The notes under the pieces are model-generated. The model searched no databases and was not told where the DNA came from. It saw nothing but the letters and a program-made list of their open reading frames with translations. A DNA stretch of 64,000 nt from an uncultured Collinsella sp. GTDB taxonomy: Bacteria > Actinomycetota > Coriobacteriia > Coriobacteriales > Coriobacteriaceae. Of the stretch, positions 26,046 to 35,014 are shown one piece after another; position 1 is the first letter of the stretch; the number at the start of each line of letters is the position of its first letter. The stretch covers positions 1 to 64,000 of the forward strand of contig UQDE01000005.1 in assembly GCA_900539735.1 (NCBI GenBank), read 5' to 3'. A program made the position numbers and the translations under genes.

Positions 26046-27356
26046 ATGGACGAACTATTTCACGTCAGCGAGCGCAAGTCCACAATCGGGACCGAACTTC
26101 GCGCTGGACTGACAACATTCCTGGCGATGGCCTACATCATCGCCGTCAACCCCGCTGTGCTCTCGGGCGCTGGCATCGATGCGGGAGCGCTCGCCTGCGC
26201 CACCTGCCTGGGCGCCGGCATCATGACCATCTGCATGGGCATCTTCGCCAACCGCCCGCTCGCCTGCGCGTCGGGCTTAGGCGTCAACGCGATGATCGCC
26301 GGAATCACCACCACCGTCTGCGGCGGTGACTGGCACGTGGCCATGAGCGTCATCTTCCTCGAAGGTATCGTCATCTTGCTGCTCGTGCTTTGTGGCCTGC
26401 GCGAGGCCATCATGGACGCCATCCCCGTGGTTCTGCGCCACGCTATCTCGGTGGGCCTGGGCCTGTTCATCGCCATGATTGGCCTGTGCGATGCCGGCAT
26501 TATCACCGCTGGCGCCGGTACACTCGTCGGTCTGGGCGACATCACCTCCCCCACCTTCATCGTCGGCATCATCTCCATCCTGGTGACGGTCGCCCTCGCC
26601 TGCCGCAACGTCCCCGGCTCGCTGCTCATCGGCATCGTCGTCGCCGTCATCGCCGGTATCCCCCTAGGTGTGACCCAGGCTCCGACCGGTATCATCGCCC
26701 CGCTCGACTTCTCGAGCATCGGTGGCCCCATCGCCGACGCCGGCGGCGTGCCCGCCATCGTCAAGGTCCTTACCGACCCCACGCTCCTCGTCATCTCGTT
26801 CTCGCTGCTCATGAGTGACTTCTTCGACACCATGGGCACCGCGATGGCCGTGGCCAAGCAGGGCGAGTTCCTCACCGACGACGGCAACGTCGAGAATATC
26901 AAGGAGATCCTGATCGTCGACTCCGCCGCCGCCGCTGTGGGCGGTTTCATGGGCGTCTCCTCCATCACCACCTTCGTCGAGTCCACCTCTGGCGCTGCCG
27001 ACGGTGGCCGCACGGGCCTCACCTCCGTCACCACCGGCGTGCTGTTCATTCTCGCCGCGTTCTTCTCCCCCATCGTCACCATCGTTTCCAGCGCCGCCAC
27101 CTGCGGTGCTCTGGTCTACGTCGGTTACCTCATGATGAGCGAGGCCTCCGAGATCGACTGGTCCGACGTGTCGCAGGGTTTCCCGGCGTTCATGATTGTC
27201 GCCGGCGTGCCCTTCACCTACTCCATCTCTGCCGGCATCGGTCTGGGCTTTATCGCCTACGTGATCGTCGCGCTCTTTAAGGGCGAGGCCTCCAAGATCA
27301 AGCCGCTCATGTGGATCGCAGCCCTTGCCTTCCTCGTCTACTTCTTCGTGGCGTAA
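26046..27356 (+). CDS. NCS2-family purine permease, AzgA/PbuG type
   Basis: A 436-residue membrane transporter for adenine, guanine or hypoxanthine. The AzgA-branch signature is clear: TELRAGLTTFLAMAYIIAVN at the start, GLGVNAMIAG, LMSDFFDTMGTAMAVAKQGE and SSITTFVESTSGAADGGRTG. It brings purine bases in with protons. AAGGAAAGGG precedes the ATG at 26046. It has its own terminator. I see no purine riboswitch in the leader. Confidence 0.93.
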   Translation: MDELFHVSERKSTIGTELRAGLTTFLAMAYIIAVNPAVLSGAGIDAGALACATCLGAGIMTICMGIFANRPLACASGLGVNAMIAGITTTVCGGDWHVAMSVIFLEGIVILLLVLCGLREAIMDAIPVVLRHAISVGLGLFIAMIGLCDAGIITAGAGTLVGLGDITSPTFIVGIISILVTVALACRNVPGSLLIGIVVAVIAGIPLGVTQAPTGIIAPLDFSSIGGPIADAGGVPAIVKVLTDPTLLVISFSLLMSDFFDTMGTAMAVAKQGEFLTDDGNVENIKEILIVDSAAAAVGGFMGVSSITTFVESTSGAADGGRTGLTSVTTGVLFILAAFFSPIVTIVSSAATCGALVYVGYLMMSEASEIDWSDVSQGFPAFMIVAGVPFTYSISAGIGLGFIAYVIVALFKGEASKIKPLMWIAALAFLVYFFVA

Positions 27357-27383
27357 CGGCACAGCCTGCTAAAGCAAAACAAC

Positions 27384-27424
27384 AAGGCGCGGAGTCGCAT
27401 CGAGCGGCTCCGCGCCTTTCTTTT
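27384..27424 (+). terminator. Terminator of the purine permease gene
   Basis: AAGGCGCGGAG pairs with CTCCGCGCCTT, followed by TCTTTT. Confidence 0.88.
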
Positions 27425-27493
27425 AGCGACGGTCCCTACACCGACGTGCGACAATCGTGTTTGTAGATGTCGAAATGCAGAGAGAAGCCCGTC

Positions 27494-28159
27494 ATGAAAG
27501 CGTGCCAAAAGCAGATAACCGTTTATTCAGAGTGTGCGGAAGGCGCGCCCGTCATCTACCTCCCCGTAGTTATGGGCGACGGTAGTGGAGTCTACGAGTG
27601 CTGCCGAGAGCTCGACTGCCCACCGTTCACCCTTGTCGCCATTGGCGGGCTCGATTGGAATCGCGAGCTGAGCCCTTGGGAATGCGACGGAACCGTACGC
27701 GATGCCGAGCCCTTTGGTGGACAGGCGTCCGAGTTTCTCGATGAACTGCTGAACCGAATAATCCCAAAGGTCGAATCATCGCTCCCACAGCCACCTGTTT
27801 GGCGTGGCATTGCCGGTTATTCGCTGGCGGGCCTCTTTTCGCTTTGGACCCTCTGGCAGACCGATGTCTTTGACCGCGCCGCAAGCGCATCGGGCTCCCT
27901 GTGGTTTCCTGGCTTTATCGACTACGCGCACGAGCACACGATGTCGAACGCGCCCGATGCCGTCTATCTGTCACTCGGCAAAAAGGAGACCAAGACACCC
28001 AACCGCATGATGAGGCACGTCCTCGAAGACACACGCGCCATGGAAAAACTGCTCGGCGAACGTGGTATTCCCGCGACGCTGGAGCTCAACCCCGGCAACC
28101 ACTTTGCCCAAACTGACCTGCGCATGGCACACGGCATCCACTGGATACTGACGCATTAA
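27494..28159 (+). CDS. Alpha/beta hydrolase, Fes/esterase D-like
   Basis: A 221-residue serine hydrolase. The nucleophile elbow is GYSLAGLFSLW and the likely catalytic His is in NPGNHFAQTD near the C-terminus, as in small Fes/IroE-like esterases. No signal peptide is seen, so it is cytoplasmic. Substrate unknown; no siderophore genes are nearby. The ATG at 27494 is preceded by AGAGAGAAG; an in-frame ATG at 27467 has no ribosome site. Confidence 0.8.
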   Translation: MKACQKQITVYSECAEGAPVIYLPVVMGDGSGVYECCRELDCPPFTLVAIGGLDWNRELSPWECDGTVRDAEPFGGQASEFLDELLNRIIPKVESSLPQPPVWRGIAGYSLAGLFSLWTLWQTDVFDRAASASGSLWFPGFIDYAHEHTMSNAPDAVYLSLGKKETKTPNRMMRHVLEDTRAMEKLLGERGIPATLELNPGNHFAQTDLRMAHGIHWILTH

Positions 28160-28160
28160 T

Positions 28161-28199
28161 AATGGCGTCCACGCGTGCATACGCATGGACGCCATTTTT
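28161..28199. terminator. Terminator between esterase and uraA
   Basis: AATGGCGTCCA and TGGACGCCATT form an 11-bp stem followed by TTTTTA, between convergent genes. Confidence 0.85.
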
Positions 28200-28219
28200 A
28201 ATTTGGCTGAACGCAGCCA

Positions 28220-29554
28220 CTATTCAGCAGTCTCCTCAAGCTCGGAAGTATCGAACTCAAAGTCGTTACCGGGCAGGATGGCGTTGAGCACAATGCCCAC
28301 CAGCGAGCCCACGGCAAGGCCGGAAAGCGAAATCGTCACGCCGGCCAGGTCCAGCACGATGGCACCGGCGGTGCTGTAGGCAATGCCGAGTGAAAGCACG
28401 AGCACCAGAGCGGCCACCAGCACGTTGCGGTTGTTCTGGAAATCGACCTGGTTCTCAATGAGGTTGCGTACGCCCACGGCACTGATCATGCCATAGAGCA
28501 CGAGCGACACTCCGCCGATTACACACGCCGGCATGGCGGCGATGACCGCGGCGAACTTGGGGCAGAACGAAAGCACAATGGCGCAGCACGCGGCGATGCG
28601 AATCACACGCGGGTCGAACACGCGCGTCAGGGCGAGCACGCCAGTGTTCTCGCCATACGTGGTGTTGGCCGGAGCGCCAAAGAGCGAAGCCAGAATCGTG
28701 GCGAGACCATCGCCGAGCAGCGTGCGATGCAGGCCGGGATCGGCAATGTAGTTGCGTTCACAGGTGGAGCCAATGGCGGAGATATCACCGATATGTTCGA
28801 TCATGGTCGCGAAAGCCAGCGGCATGATGGTGATGATGGCCGTCGTGGCAAGACCGCTATCGAACTGCGGCCCAAAGAGTGCAAACACGGTGTTGTCCCA
28901 CACGATGGGCAAACCGACCCACGGAGCGGCGGCAACGCCCGAGAAATCAACCTCGCCGAGCGCAGCCGCAACGGCATAGCTCACCACAACGCCCAGCAAA
29001 ATCGGCACGATCTTGACCATGCCACGGCCCCAGATGTTGCAGATGACGATAACGGCAACGCCAATGACAGCCACAAGCCAGTTGGTCTGGCAGTTAGCAA
29101 TAGCGGAACTTGCCAGGATCAAGCCGATGGAAATGACGATGGGGCCAGTCACCACCGGCGGAAAGAAACGCATGACACGCTTGGCGCCAAACGCGCGGAA
29201 GAGCGCCGCCAGCACCGGATAGAGCAGACCGGCACAAGCTACGCCTAGGCAGGCGTAGGGCAAAAGCTCGGCCTCGCCGTTGGGCGCGATTGCGGCATAG
29301 CCTGCGATAAAGGCAAACGATGAGCCCAAAAATGCCGGCACCTTACCGCGCGACAGGAAGTGGAACAGCAGCGTGCCCAAGCCGGCAAACAAAAGCGTTG
29401 CCGATACCGAGAGGCCGGTGAGCACGGGCACCAGCACGGTGGCGCCAAACATGGCAAACAGGTGCTGTAGGCCGAGCAGGAACATGCGCGGGCGGCCGAG
29501 CGACGATGCGTCGTAGATGGCATCGCTGACGGCGGGCGTCGAGGACTGGGACAT
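28220..29554 (-). CDS. uraA: Uracil permease UraA (NCS2)
   Basis: A 444-residue nucleobase:proton symporter. QHLFAMFGATVLVPVLTGL in helix 1, MIEHIGDISAIG in helix 8 (substrate-binding Glu) and GAPANTTYGENTGVLALTR in helix 10 match UraA. It imports uracil. AAAGGAC precedes the ATG. It is transcribed alone, convergent with the esterase. Confidence 0.93.
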   Translation of the reverse strand: MSQSSTPAVSDAIYDASSLGRPRMFLLGLQHLFAMFGATVLVPVLTGLSVSATLLFAGLGTLLFHFLSRGKVPAFLGSSFAFIAGYAAIAPNGEAELLPYACLGVACAGLLYPVLAALFRAFGAKRVMRFFPPVVTGPIVISIGLILASSAIANCQTNWLVAVIGVAVIVICNIWGRGMVKIVPILLGVVVSYAVAAALGEVDFSGVAAAPWVGLPIVWDNTVFALFGPQFDSGLATTAIITIMPLAFATMIEHIGDISAIGSTCERNYIADPGLHRTLLGDGLATILASLFGAPANTTYGENTGVLALTRVFDPRVIRIAACCAIVLSFCPKFAAVIAAMPACVIGGVSLVLYGMISAVGVRNLIENQVDFQNNRNVLVAALVLVLSLGIAYSTAGAIVLDLAGVTISLSGLAVGSLVGIVLNAILPGNDFEFDTSELEETAE

Positions 29555-29676
29555 GGATGTCCTTTCGAATGGAAGGGCGATCAGGCATATCGGATAACCT
29601 GCCCGAACGATACGATCCGAACCATTGTACGCGATACACTATGCCTCGCACGCGCCGCCACCTGCAAACACTAGCG

Positions 29677-30810
29677 CTATTTCCAAACGCGCTCGGCAAT
29701 GCGCTTGACCAGCGCGATCTTTGCCCATTGCTCATCCTCGGTCAGCTTGTTGCCAATCTCGCAGCTGGCAAAGCCGCACTGAGGCGACAGATACAGGTTC
29801 TCGAGCGGCACGTACTTTGCGGCTTCACGGATGCGCTCGACGATAACATCCTCGTTCTCGAGCTCTGCCGCCTTGGTGGTTACCAAGCCCAGCACGACCT
29901 TCTTGCCCGGGGCAACGTACTTGAGCGGCTCAAAACCGCCGGCGCGCGGCGTATCGAACTCCAGGTAAAATGCATCGACATCCTCGTTTGCGAACAGGTA
30001 CGGCGCGATGGGGTCATAGCCGCCCTCGAAGGCATAGGTGGAGTGGTAGTTGCCGCGGCACACATGCGTGTTGATGACCAGATCGTCGGGCTTGTCCGCG
30101 ATGGCGGCATTGTTGAGCGCCACGCCCAGCTCGCTTACCTTTTGCAGGTCGACCGGGCTCATGCCGGTTTTGGCGACAAAATCGGTGTCGCAGTAGATGC
30201 CCCAGGTGCAGTCATCAAACTGGATGTTGCGGCAGCCTGCTGCGTACAGGTCGGCGATCACCGTGCGATAAGCGGCTGCGATGGCGTCGGCAAGTTCCTC
30301 ATCGGTCTTATAGACAGCGCGCAGGCTCTCCTGCTGGCCGTCGCAGCGGTCGAGCGTGACTTCGGAGAACGTCTGGATCGGCGCCGGAATGGTTTGCCGC
30401 GCGACCTGACCCTCCCCCTCGAGCGCCTTGACAAATTTAAAGTGCTCGACGAACGGATGGTTCTCGCCGCTAATGGGGCCGGTTACCACGGCGGTGTCGG
30501 CTGTGGTCTCCTCGTCGTGGAACATATAGCCCGTACGCGAGGTACGGCGTTCAATGCCGTTGAGCCCCCACATAAAGTCGAGGTGCCAGTAACTGCGGCG
30601 AAACTCGCCATCGGTAATCACCTGCAGACCAGCGGACTTTTGCTTGTCCACCAGGTCGCGAATGGCCTCATCCTCGACGGCCTTAAGGCCGGCGGCGTCG
30701 AGTGTGCCCGCGGCATAGGCGGCACGGGCGTCCTTTACGGCCTGTGGACGAAGAAAGCTGCCGACGATATCGGCGCGAAACGGCGCGTTCAGCGTGGTTA
30801 AAGCACTCAT
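29677..30810 (-). CDS. Cobalamin-independent methionine synthase C-terminal-type enzyme
   Basis: A 377-residue protein of the MetE C-terminal/YxjG-YxjH family, which transfers methyl groups to homocysteine or related thiols. The zinc ligands are visible: INTHVCRGN (His and Cys), the Glu of YLEFDT, and the Cys of LSPQCGFAS. It lacks the N-terminal half of full MetE, so the methyl donor may not be polyglutamylated folate. ATG 30810 follows AAGGGAG. A LysR gene lies just upstream on the same strand, with palindromes between them. Confidence 0.88.
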   Translation of the reverse strand: MSALTTLNAPFRADIVGSFLRPQAVKDARAAYAAGTLDAAGLKAVEDEAIRDLVDKQKSAGLQVITDGEFRRSYWHLDFMWGLNGIERRTSRTGYMFHDEETTADTAVVTGPISGENHPFVEHFKFVKALEGEGQVARQTIPAPIQTFSEVTLDRCDGQQESLRAVYKTDEELADAIAAAYRTVIADLYAAGCRNIQFDDCTWGIYCDTDFVAKTGMSPVDLQKVSELGVALNNAAIADKPDDLVINTHVCRGNYHSTYAFEGGYDPIAPYLFANEDVDAFYLEFDTPRAGGFEPLKYVAPGKKVVLGLVTTKAAELENEDVIVERIREAAKYVPLENLYLSPQCGFASCEIGNKLTEDEQWAKIALVKRIAERVWK

Positions 30811-30850
30811 AGATATCTCCCTTTGCATTGGTTGCTTTACTGGGACAAAG

Positions 30851-30918
30851 TATGAGCGCTCATATAGCCATCGTAAAATATACGTTTATAACAGTTTGAT
30901 ATAGATGCTTCCTATATC
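30851..30918 (-). promoter_or_regulatory. Palindromes upstream of the MetE-like gene
   Basis: TATGAGCGCTCATA (30851-30864) is a perfect 14-bp palindrome. GATATAG-N7-CTATATC (30898-30918) is a second inverted repeat. Both lie between the LysR gene and the MetE-like gene and are candidate LysR operators. Confidence 0.5.
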
Positions 30919-30965
30919 AGTTGGGACTGCCATGAAGAGATTTGACCTGTACAGGACGCAGCAGT

Positions 30966-31862
30966 CTAGATATGCTGACGGATCGCGTCGATATAGGCTT
31001 GGCCGTAGCGCGTGAGCGTCGTGTTCTTGCGCGTGATGATGCCAATCTCCATGTACTCGTCCACATCGAGCGGAATGGAGATAATACCTGGACCGTTGAG
31101 CTCGTGGCTGATCACGCCCGAACACACCGTGTAGCCGTTGAGGCCCATGGCCAGGTTGAACAACGTCGCACGGTCGCGCACGCGGATATTCTTGCGACGC
31201 TCAAACGTCGAGGTCAGTTCCTCGGAATAATAAAACGAGTTGTAGCTGCCCTGCTCATAGGACAGGAACGGGTAGTCTTCCAAGTCCTCGAGCGTCACAC
31301 TCAAGCGACCCGCCAACGGATGGTCGGCACACACAAAGACGTGTGGCGTGGCGCAGAAGAGCCCTTCGAACACGAGCTCGTTGGCCGCCAGCATGCGCTC
31401 GATAACCTCGCGATTGTGCTCGGATAAGTACAGGATGCCCAGTTCGCTTTTCATATGCGCGACGTCCTCGATAATCTCGTGAGTCTGCTCCTCGCGCAGG
31501 GTAAAGTCATAGCGCGCGGCATCGAACTCACGGATCACATCGACAAACGCGTTGACGGCAAAGGAATAATGCTGGCAGCTCACACTAAAGTGCGGCACCT
31601 GCTCGGACGCGCCCTTGTACTTGCCTTCGAGCAGATCCGCCTGATCGAGCACCTGGCGCGCGTAGCCCAAGAAGGTCTCGCCCTCCTCGGACACAATGAC
31701 ACCCTTGTTGGTGCGCTCAAAGATGTGCACACCCATCTCGTTTTCGAGATCGCGGATCGACGCGGTAATCGAAGGCTGCGACACAAAGAGCCGGCGCGAG
31801 GCCTCGGTGATGCTGCCGCATTCGGCAACTTTGACGACATACCTGAGCTGTTGAAGCTTCAT
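30966..31862 (-). CDS. LysR-family transcriptional regulator
   Basis: A 298-residue LysR regulator with an N-terminal winged helix (YVVKVAECGSITEASRRLFV, SQPSITASIRDLENEMGVHI) and an effector domain. It lies 10 bases after the HAD gene and 155 bases before the MetE-like gene, all on one strand. By position it may control methionine or sulfur metabolism, in line with LysR proteins such as CmbR/MtaR. This target is inferred. Confidence 0.9.
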   Translation of the reverse strand: MKLQQLRYVVKVAECGSITEASRRLFVSQPSITASIRDLENEMGVHIFERTNKGVIVSEEGETFLGYARQVLDQADLLEGKYKGASEQVPHFSVSCQHYSFAVNAFVDVIREFDAARYDFTLREEQTHEIIEDVAHMKSELGILYLSEHNREVIERMLAANELVFEGLFCATPHVFVCADHPLAGRLSVTLEDLEDYPFLSYEQGSYNSFYYSEELTSTFERRKNIRVRDRATLFNLAMGLNGYTVCSGVISHELNGPGIISIPLDVDEYMEIGIITRKNTTLTRYGQAYIDAIRQHI

Positions 31863-31872
31863 AGCGCCCTCC

Positions 31873-32781
31873 CTAGACGTTCGTGACGTCGAAACTCGTC
31901 GTGCTCATCTGACGCATAAACGACGGCATTTCCCCCGTCGCGGCGCAGGAGGCAATCTGATGCAGAGCCCCGGCGACCGCATCGTCTGCCGCAGCGCCGA
32001 TATGCCAGCGCGCGGCAGCCGTGACGGCCTCGTTGGCATTGGCGACTGCAACGGAATTGGGAACGGCATCGATCATGGGCAAATCGTTATCGGAATCGCC
32101 GAATACGGCCACCTCGTCGGGCGTCAGGCCCAAAGCGCGCGCCAGCTCCAGCGCAGCACAGCCCTTGTCCCAGCCGGTCGGAAGAACGTCGAACAGGCGC
32201 ACGCGGTTGTTGGGAAACACGAGCGAGAGCTCCGGCACCTCGGCGGCAACACGCTTGCGCAGCTCGGCGAGCTCCTCGCGCGAACGGGCACTCCAGATAT
32301 TCGCCTTGTATACCGGGGCATCGTCAACGACAGGACGACAGGGAGCCTCTTCGCCCTTGAGCCACGCGTTGCCGCCTGACTCCATGGCGCGACGCACACG
32401 CTCGGGATCGCTTGTCACGCAATAGGCGTCGTTGTCCCAAAAGTCATCACCCAGACGGTAGACCTTCAGATAGGTATCGTCGGTCTCTTGCTCCAGGTAG
32501 TCGGCCAGGCGCATCAGGGCATCGTTATCAGTTGTGCGCGAGGCGACCGCCTCGCCATCGACAAACATCACCTGGCCGTTGCAAAACGCACCGGTCGAGA
32601 AGCACTCGGAGCGATTGCGGAACATCCAGCCCATCGCAGACGGCTGGCGACCCGAAACCGGGCCAAAGTGCAGACCCGCCGCCTGCATGGCATGAATGCC
32701 CTCGATGGCGTAGTCGCTGGCGCCGTCATGCCCGGCTGGAATCAACGTATCGTCCATATCGGTCAGCACAAGTTTTATCAT
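31873..32781 (-). CDS. HAD-family phosphatase, Cof type
   Basis: A 302-residue Cof-type (type IIB) HAD phosphatase. DMDDT (8-12) carries the nucleophile Asp8 and acid Asp10; PVSGRQP is motif II; GWDKG carries the motif III Lys; FGDSDNDLPM is motif IV. These enzymes dephosphorylate sugar phosphates, FMN or PLP with Mg2+. It is first gene of a transcript with the LysR regulator. Confidence 0.9.
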   Translation of the reverse strand: MIKLVLTDMDDTLIPAGHDGASDYAIEGIHAMQAAGLHFGPVSGRQPSAMGWMFRNRSECFSTGAFCNGQVMFVDGEAVASRTTDNDALMRLADYLEQETDDTYLKVYRLGDDFWDNDAYCVTSDPERVRRAMESGGNAWLKGEEAPCRPVVDDAPVYKANIWSARSREELAELRKRVAAEVPELSLVFPNNRVRLFDVLPTGWDKGCAALELARALGLTPDEVAVFGDSDNDLPMIDAVPNSVAVANANEAVTAAARWHIGAAADDAVAGALHQIASCAATGEMPSFMRQMSTTSFDVTNV

Positions 32782-32818
32782 AAGGCCCCCATTCGTATCG
32801 GTCCTACCTATTGTAACG

Positions 32819-32853
32819 ACCTGCCAAAATAAACCTGTCCCTTTTTGGCAGGT
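32819..32853. repeat. GTCCC-centred palindrome
   Basis: Arms ACCTGCCAAAA/TTTTGGCAGGT enclose TAAACCTGTCCCT. A near copy lies at 53442-53478. It sits just upstream of the TPP riboswitch. Confidence 0.8.
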
Positions 32854-32881
32854 GCGTTAGTATAGGGAACAACAGATTCGA

Positions 32882-32980
32882 TGCGGGAGTGCCGGCGGTG
32901 CAAACCACAAGGCTGAGAGGGCATGGGGCCCAATCCTTTGAACCTGTCAGTTAATGCTGGCGTAGGGAGCATGCCGCCTT
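32882..32980 (+). promoter_or_regulatory. TPP riboswitch (thi box)
   Basis: The conserved core is visible: GGCTGAGA at 32911, then CCTTTGAACCTGTCAG, TTAATGCTGGCGTAGGGA. The order, spacing and downstream thiM leave little doubt. TPP binding should favour the terminator at 32985-33015 and shut off the operon. Confidence 0.95.
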
Positions 32981-32984
32981 TGCA

Positions 32985-33015
32985 GGGGCGCTGTCTATGC
33001 ACAGCGCCCCTTTTC
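32985..33015 (+). terminator. Riboswitch-controlled terminator
   Basis: GGGGCGCTGT pairs with ACAGCGCCCC, followed by TTTT. It lies between the TPP aptamer and the thiM ribosome site. Confidence 0.85.
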
Positions 33016-33036
33016 TATGCCAAGGAGGCATGTGCA

Positions 33037-33876
33037 GTGATTGATTCGGAACAGCTTAAGCAGCATATGGTCAAGGCCGTGGAGGAGATTCGCGCCACCA
33101 ATCCGATGGCCGGCTCCATCACCAACACGGTGACGATCGACTTTGTCGCCAACGCGCAGCTCGCCGTGGGCGGTTCGGCCGCCATGGTCTATCTGCCCGA
33201 CGAGGGCGAGGCGCTCGTTGCCGGCGGCGGCGCCATCTATCTCAACATGGGCACGCTCTTCCCCATCTACGAGCAGACGATTCCCCGCGCGGCCAAGGCG
33301 GCACACGACGCCGGCAAGCCCTGGGTGCTCGATCCGGTGGGCCTGGGCATCGGCAGCCTGCGCACCCAGCTGGTAAACGAGCTCAAGCAGTACAAGCCCG
33401 CCATCGTGCGCGGCAACGCCTCCGAGATCATCGCACTCGCCGGCCTGTGGGGTCTTGAGGGCGAGGCGGCTGATCTGAGCCGCGTGCGCGGTGTCGATAC
33501 CACCGACACGGTCGACGCCGCCCGCGATGCCGCCGTGGCGCTCGCCCGTTACACCGGCGGCGCCGTAGTGGTCTCGGGCGAAGTCGACCTAATCACCGAC
33601 GGCACGACCGTGGCCAAGTCCCACGGCGGCAGCCCGCTCATGTCAAAGATCACCGGCTGCGGCTGCTCGCAGGGCGGCGTGCTGGCCGTGTACGCCTGCG
33701 TCACCGATCCGTTTACGGCGGCAGTCTGCGGCACCGCGGTCTACAACGTTGCCGGCACGCGTGCCGCCGCTGTCGCCGATGCCCCGGCAAGCTTTAAGGT
33801 CGCCTTTATCGACGAGCTCTACCGCGCGACCGCCCAAGACATCGCCAACAACCAGCTCGAGCTCGAGGAGGCATAG
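33037..33876 (+). CDS. thiM: Hydroxyethylthiazole kinase ThiM
   Basis: A 279-residue ribokinase-fold enzyme that phosphorylates the thiazole moiety for thiamine salvage. TNTVTIDFVANAQLAVGGSA near the start, VLDPVGLG, IVRGNASEI and the anion-hole loop KITGCGCSQGG match ThiM. The start is GTG at 33037 with AAGGAGG 8 bases upstream; an open frame further upstream runs through the riboswitch and is not coding. It is first gene of a TPP-controlled operon with a thiamine-binding protein and thiE. Confidence 0.95.
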   Translation: MIDSEQLKQHMVKAVEEIRATNPMAGSITNTVTIDFVANAQLAVGGSAAMVYLPDEGEALVAGGGAIYLNMGTLFPIYEQTIPRAAKAAHDAGKPWVLDPVGLGIGSLRTQLVNELKQYKPAIVRGNASEIIALAGLWGLEGEAADLSRVRGVDTTDTVDAARDAAVALARYTGGAVVVSGEVDLITDGTTVAKSHGGSPLMSKITGCGCSQGGVLAVYACVTDPFTAAVCGTAVYNVAGTRAAAVADAPASFKVAFIDELYRATAQDIANNQLELEEA

Positions 33877-33879
33877 GCC

Positions 33880-34221
33880 ATGTCCGAGCCCGCAACCAAT
33901 ACCGGCATGAACACGCTCGTCGCTGTGGCCATCGCCCCGTGCGGCACCGGCGATGAACTCTCCGCCGAGGTCGCCGAGGTCGTGCGTGTTATTCGCGAGA
34001 GCGGCCTTCCCAACCGCACCACCTCGATGTTCACCGAAATCGAGGGCGACTGGGACGAGGTCATGCAGGTCGTGCGCGACGCAACCTTTGTGTTGGCGAG
34101 CAAGGGCATCCGCACCGAAGTCGTGCTCAAGGCCGATATTCGACCCGGATTTACCGACACCATGACCGGCAAACTCGAGCGCATGGAAGCACAGATCAAA
34201 AAGCAGGAGGAAGCACGATGA
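33880..34221 (+). CDS. Thiamine-binding protein (MTH1187/YkoF-like)
   Basis: A 113-residue protein of the thiamine-binding family PF01910. The pattern VAVAIAPCGTGDELSAEVAE and SGLPNRTTSMFTEIEGDWDE is typical. Members bind thiamine or HMP and form tetramers. It sits 3 bases after thiM and overlaps thiE by an ATGA, so translation is coupled. Its exact task, delivery or sensing of a thiamine precursor, is inferred from the operon. Confidence 0.88.
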   Translation: MSEPATNTGMNTLVAVAIAPCGTGDELSAEVAEVVRVIRESGLPNRTTSMFTEIEGDWDEVMQVVRDATFVLASKGIRTEVVLKADIRPGFTDTMTGKLERMEAQIKKQEEAR

Positions 34222-34913
34222 GCATCCGCGACAACCTTGATATCTCGGCCTATCTCGTACTCGGCCCCGAAAACACGCTGGGACGTCCCGTGGGCGATGT
34301 GGTGGCCCAGGCGCTCGATGCCGGCTTTACCTGCATCCAGGTGCGCTCCAAGGTGGCAAGCGCCCGCGAGATCATCGCACTGACCGGCGACGCCGCGCAG
34401 GCAATCGCACAGGCCGGCAAGACCGGTCAGGTCGCCCTGTTAATCGACGACCGCCTGGACTGCGTACTCGCCGCGCGCGAGCAGGGTATTGCTGTCGATG
34501 GCGTGCACGTGGGCCAGAGCGATATTCCCGTCGAGGTCTGCCGCAAACTTTTGGGCCCCGATGCCATCGTGGGCCTTTCGGCCCGCTGCGAGGAGATGCT
34601 CGAATACGTCAAGACCGCCGACATGAGTCTGGTCGACTACCTGGGCATCGGCCCGCTCCACGAGACCGAGACCAAGCGCGATTGCGGACGCGCGGCCGAC
34701 GGCTCCATCATCACCAAAAGCTTTGAGGACCTGGCCGCACTCCACGCGGCAAGCACCGTGCCCATCGTGGTGGGCGGCGGCGTCAAGACGGCCGACCTGC
34801 CGCAGCTCAAGGCCACCGGCGTCGACGGCTTCTTTGTGGTGAGCGCGGTCTGCAGTGCCGACGACCCCCACGCCGCAGCCAAGGAGCTCGTCAACACCTG
34901 GCAGCAGGCATAG
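34218..34913 (+). CDS. thiE: Thiamine phosphate synthase ThiE
   Basis: A 231-residue TIM-barrel enzyme that joins HMP pyrophosphate and thiazole phosphate into thiamine phosphate. LIDDRLDCVLA, GVHVGQSDIPVE, YLGIGPLHETETKRD and PIVVGGGVKTADLP match ThiE. Last gene of the TPP-riboswitch operon. No thiC or thiD is in the window, so the operon looks like salvage plus coupling. Confidence 0.95.
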   Translation: MSIRDNLDISAYLVLGPENTLGRPVGDVVAQALDAGFTCIQVRSKVASAREIIALTGDAAQAIAQAGKTGQVALLIDDRLDCVLAAREQGIAVDGVHVGQSDIPVEVCRKLLGPDAIVGLSARCEEMLEYVKTADMSLVDYLGIGPLHETETKRDCGRAADGSIITKSFEDLAALHAASTVPIVVGGGVKTADLPQLKATGVDGFFVVSAVCSADDPHAAAKELVNTWQQA

Positions 34914-34956
34914 GCATAAGCCGAGCAGCTGATCCACAGTCTCATATCTTCTAGAG

Positions 34957-35004
34957 CGGAAAGCGCATCCCAGTTTGGACCTCCATTCCGGGATGCGCTT
35001 TCCG
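34957..35004. terminator. Hairpin between thiE and the patatin gene
   Basis: CGGAAAGCGCATCCC and GGGATGCGCTTTCCG are exact 15-base arms around an 18-base loop. No T tract follows. It lies between convergent genes. Confidence 0.6.
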
Positions 35005-35014
35005 TATGCAACCC

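Noticed and set aside
32923..33036. Upstream extension of thiM
   Set aside because: It lies in the TPP riboswitch and terminator; GTG 33037 has AAGGAGG.
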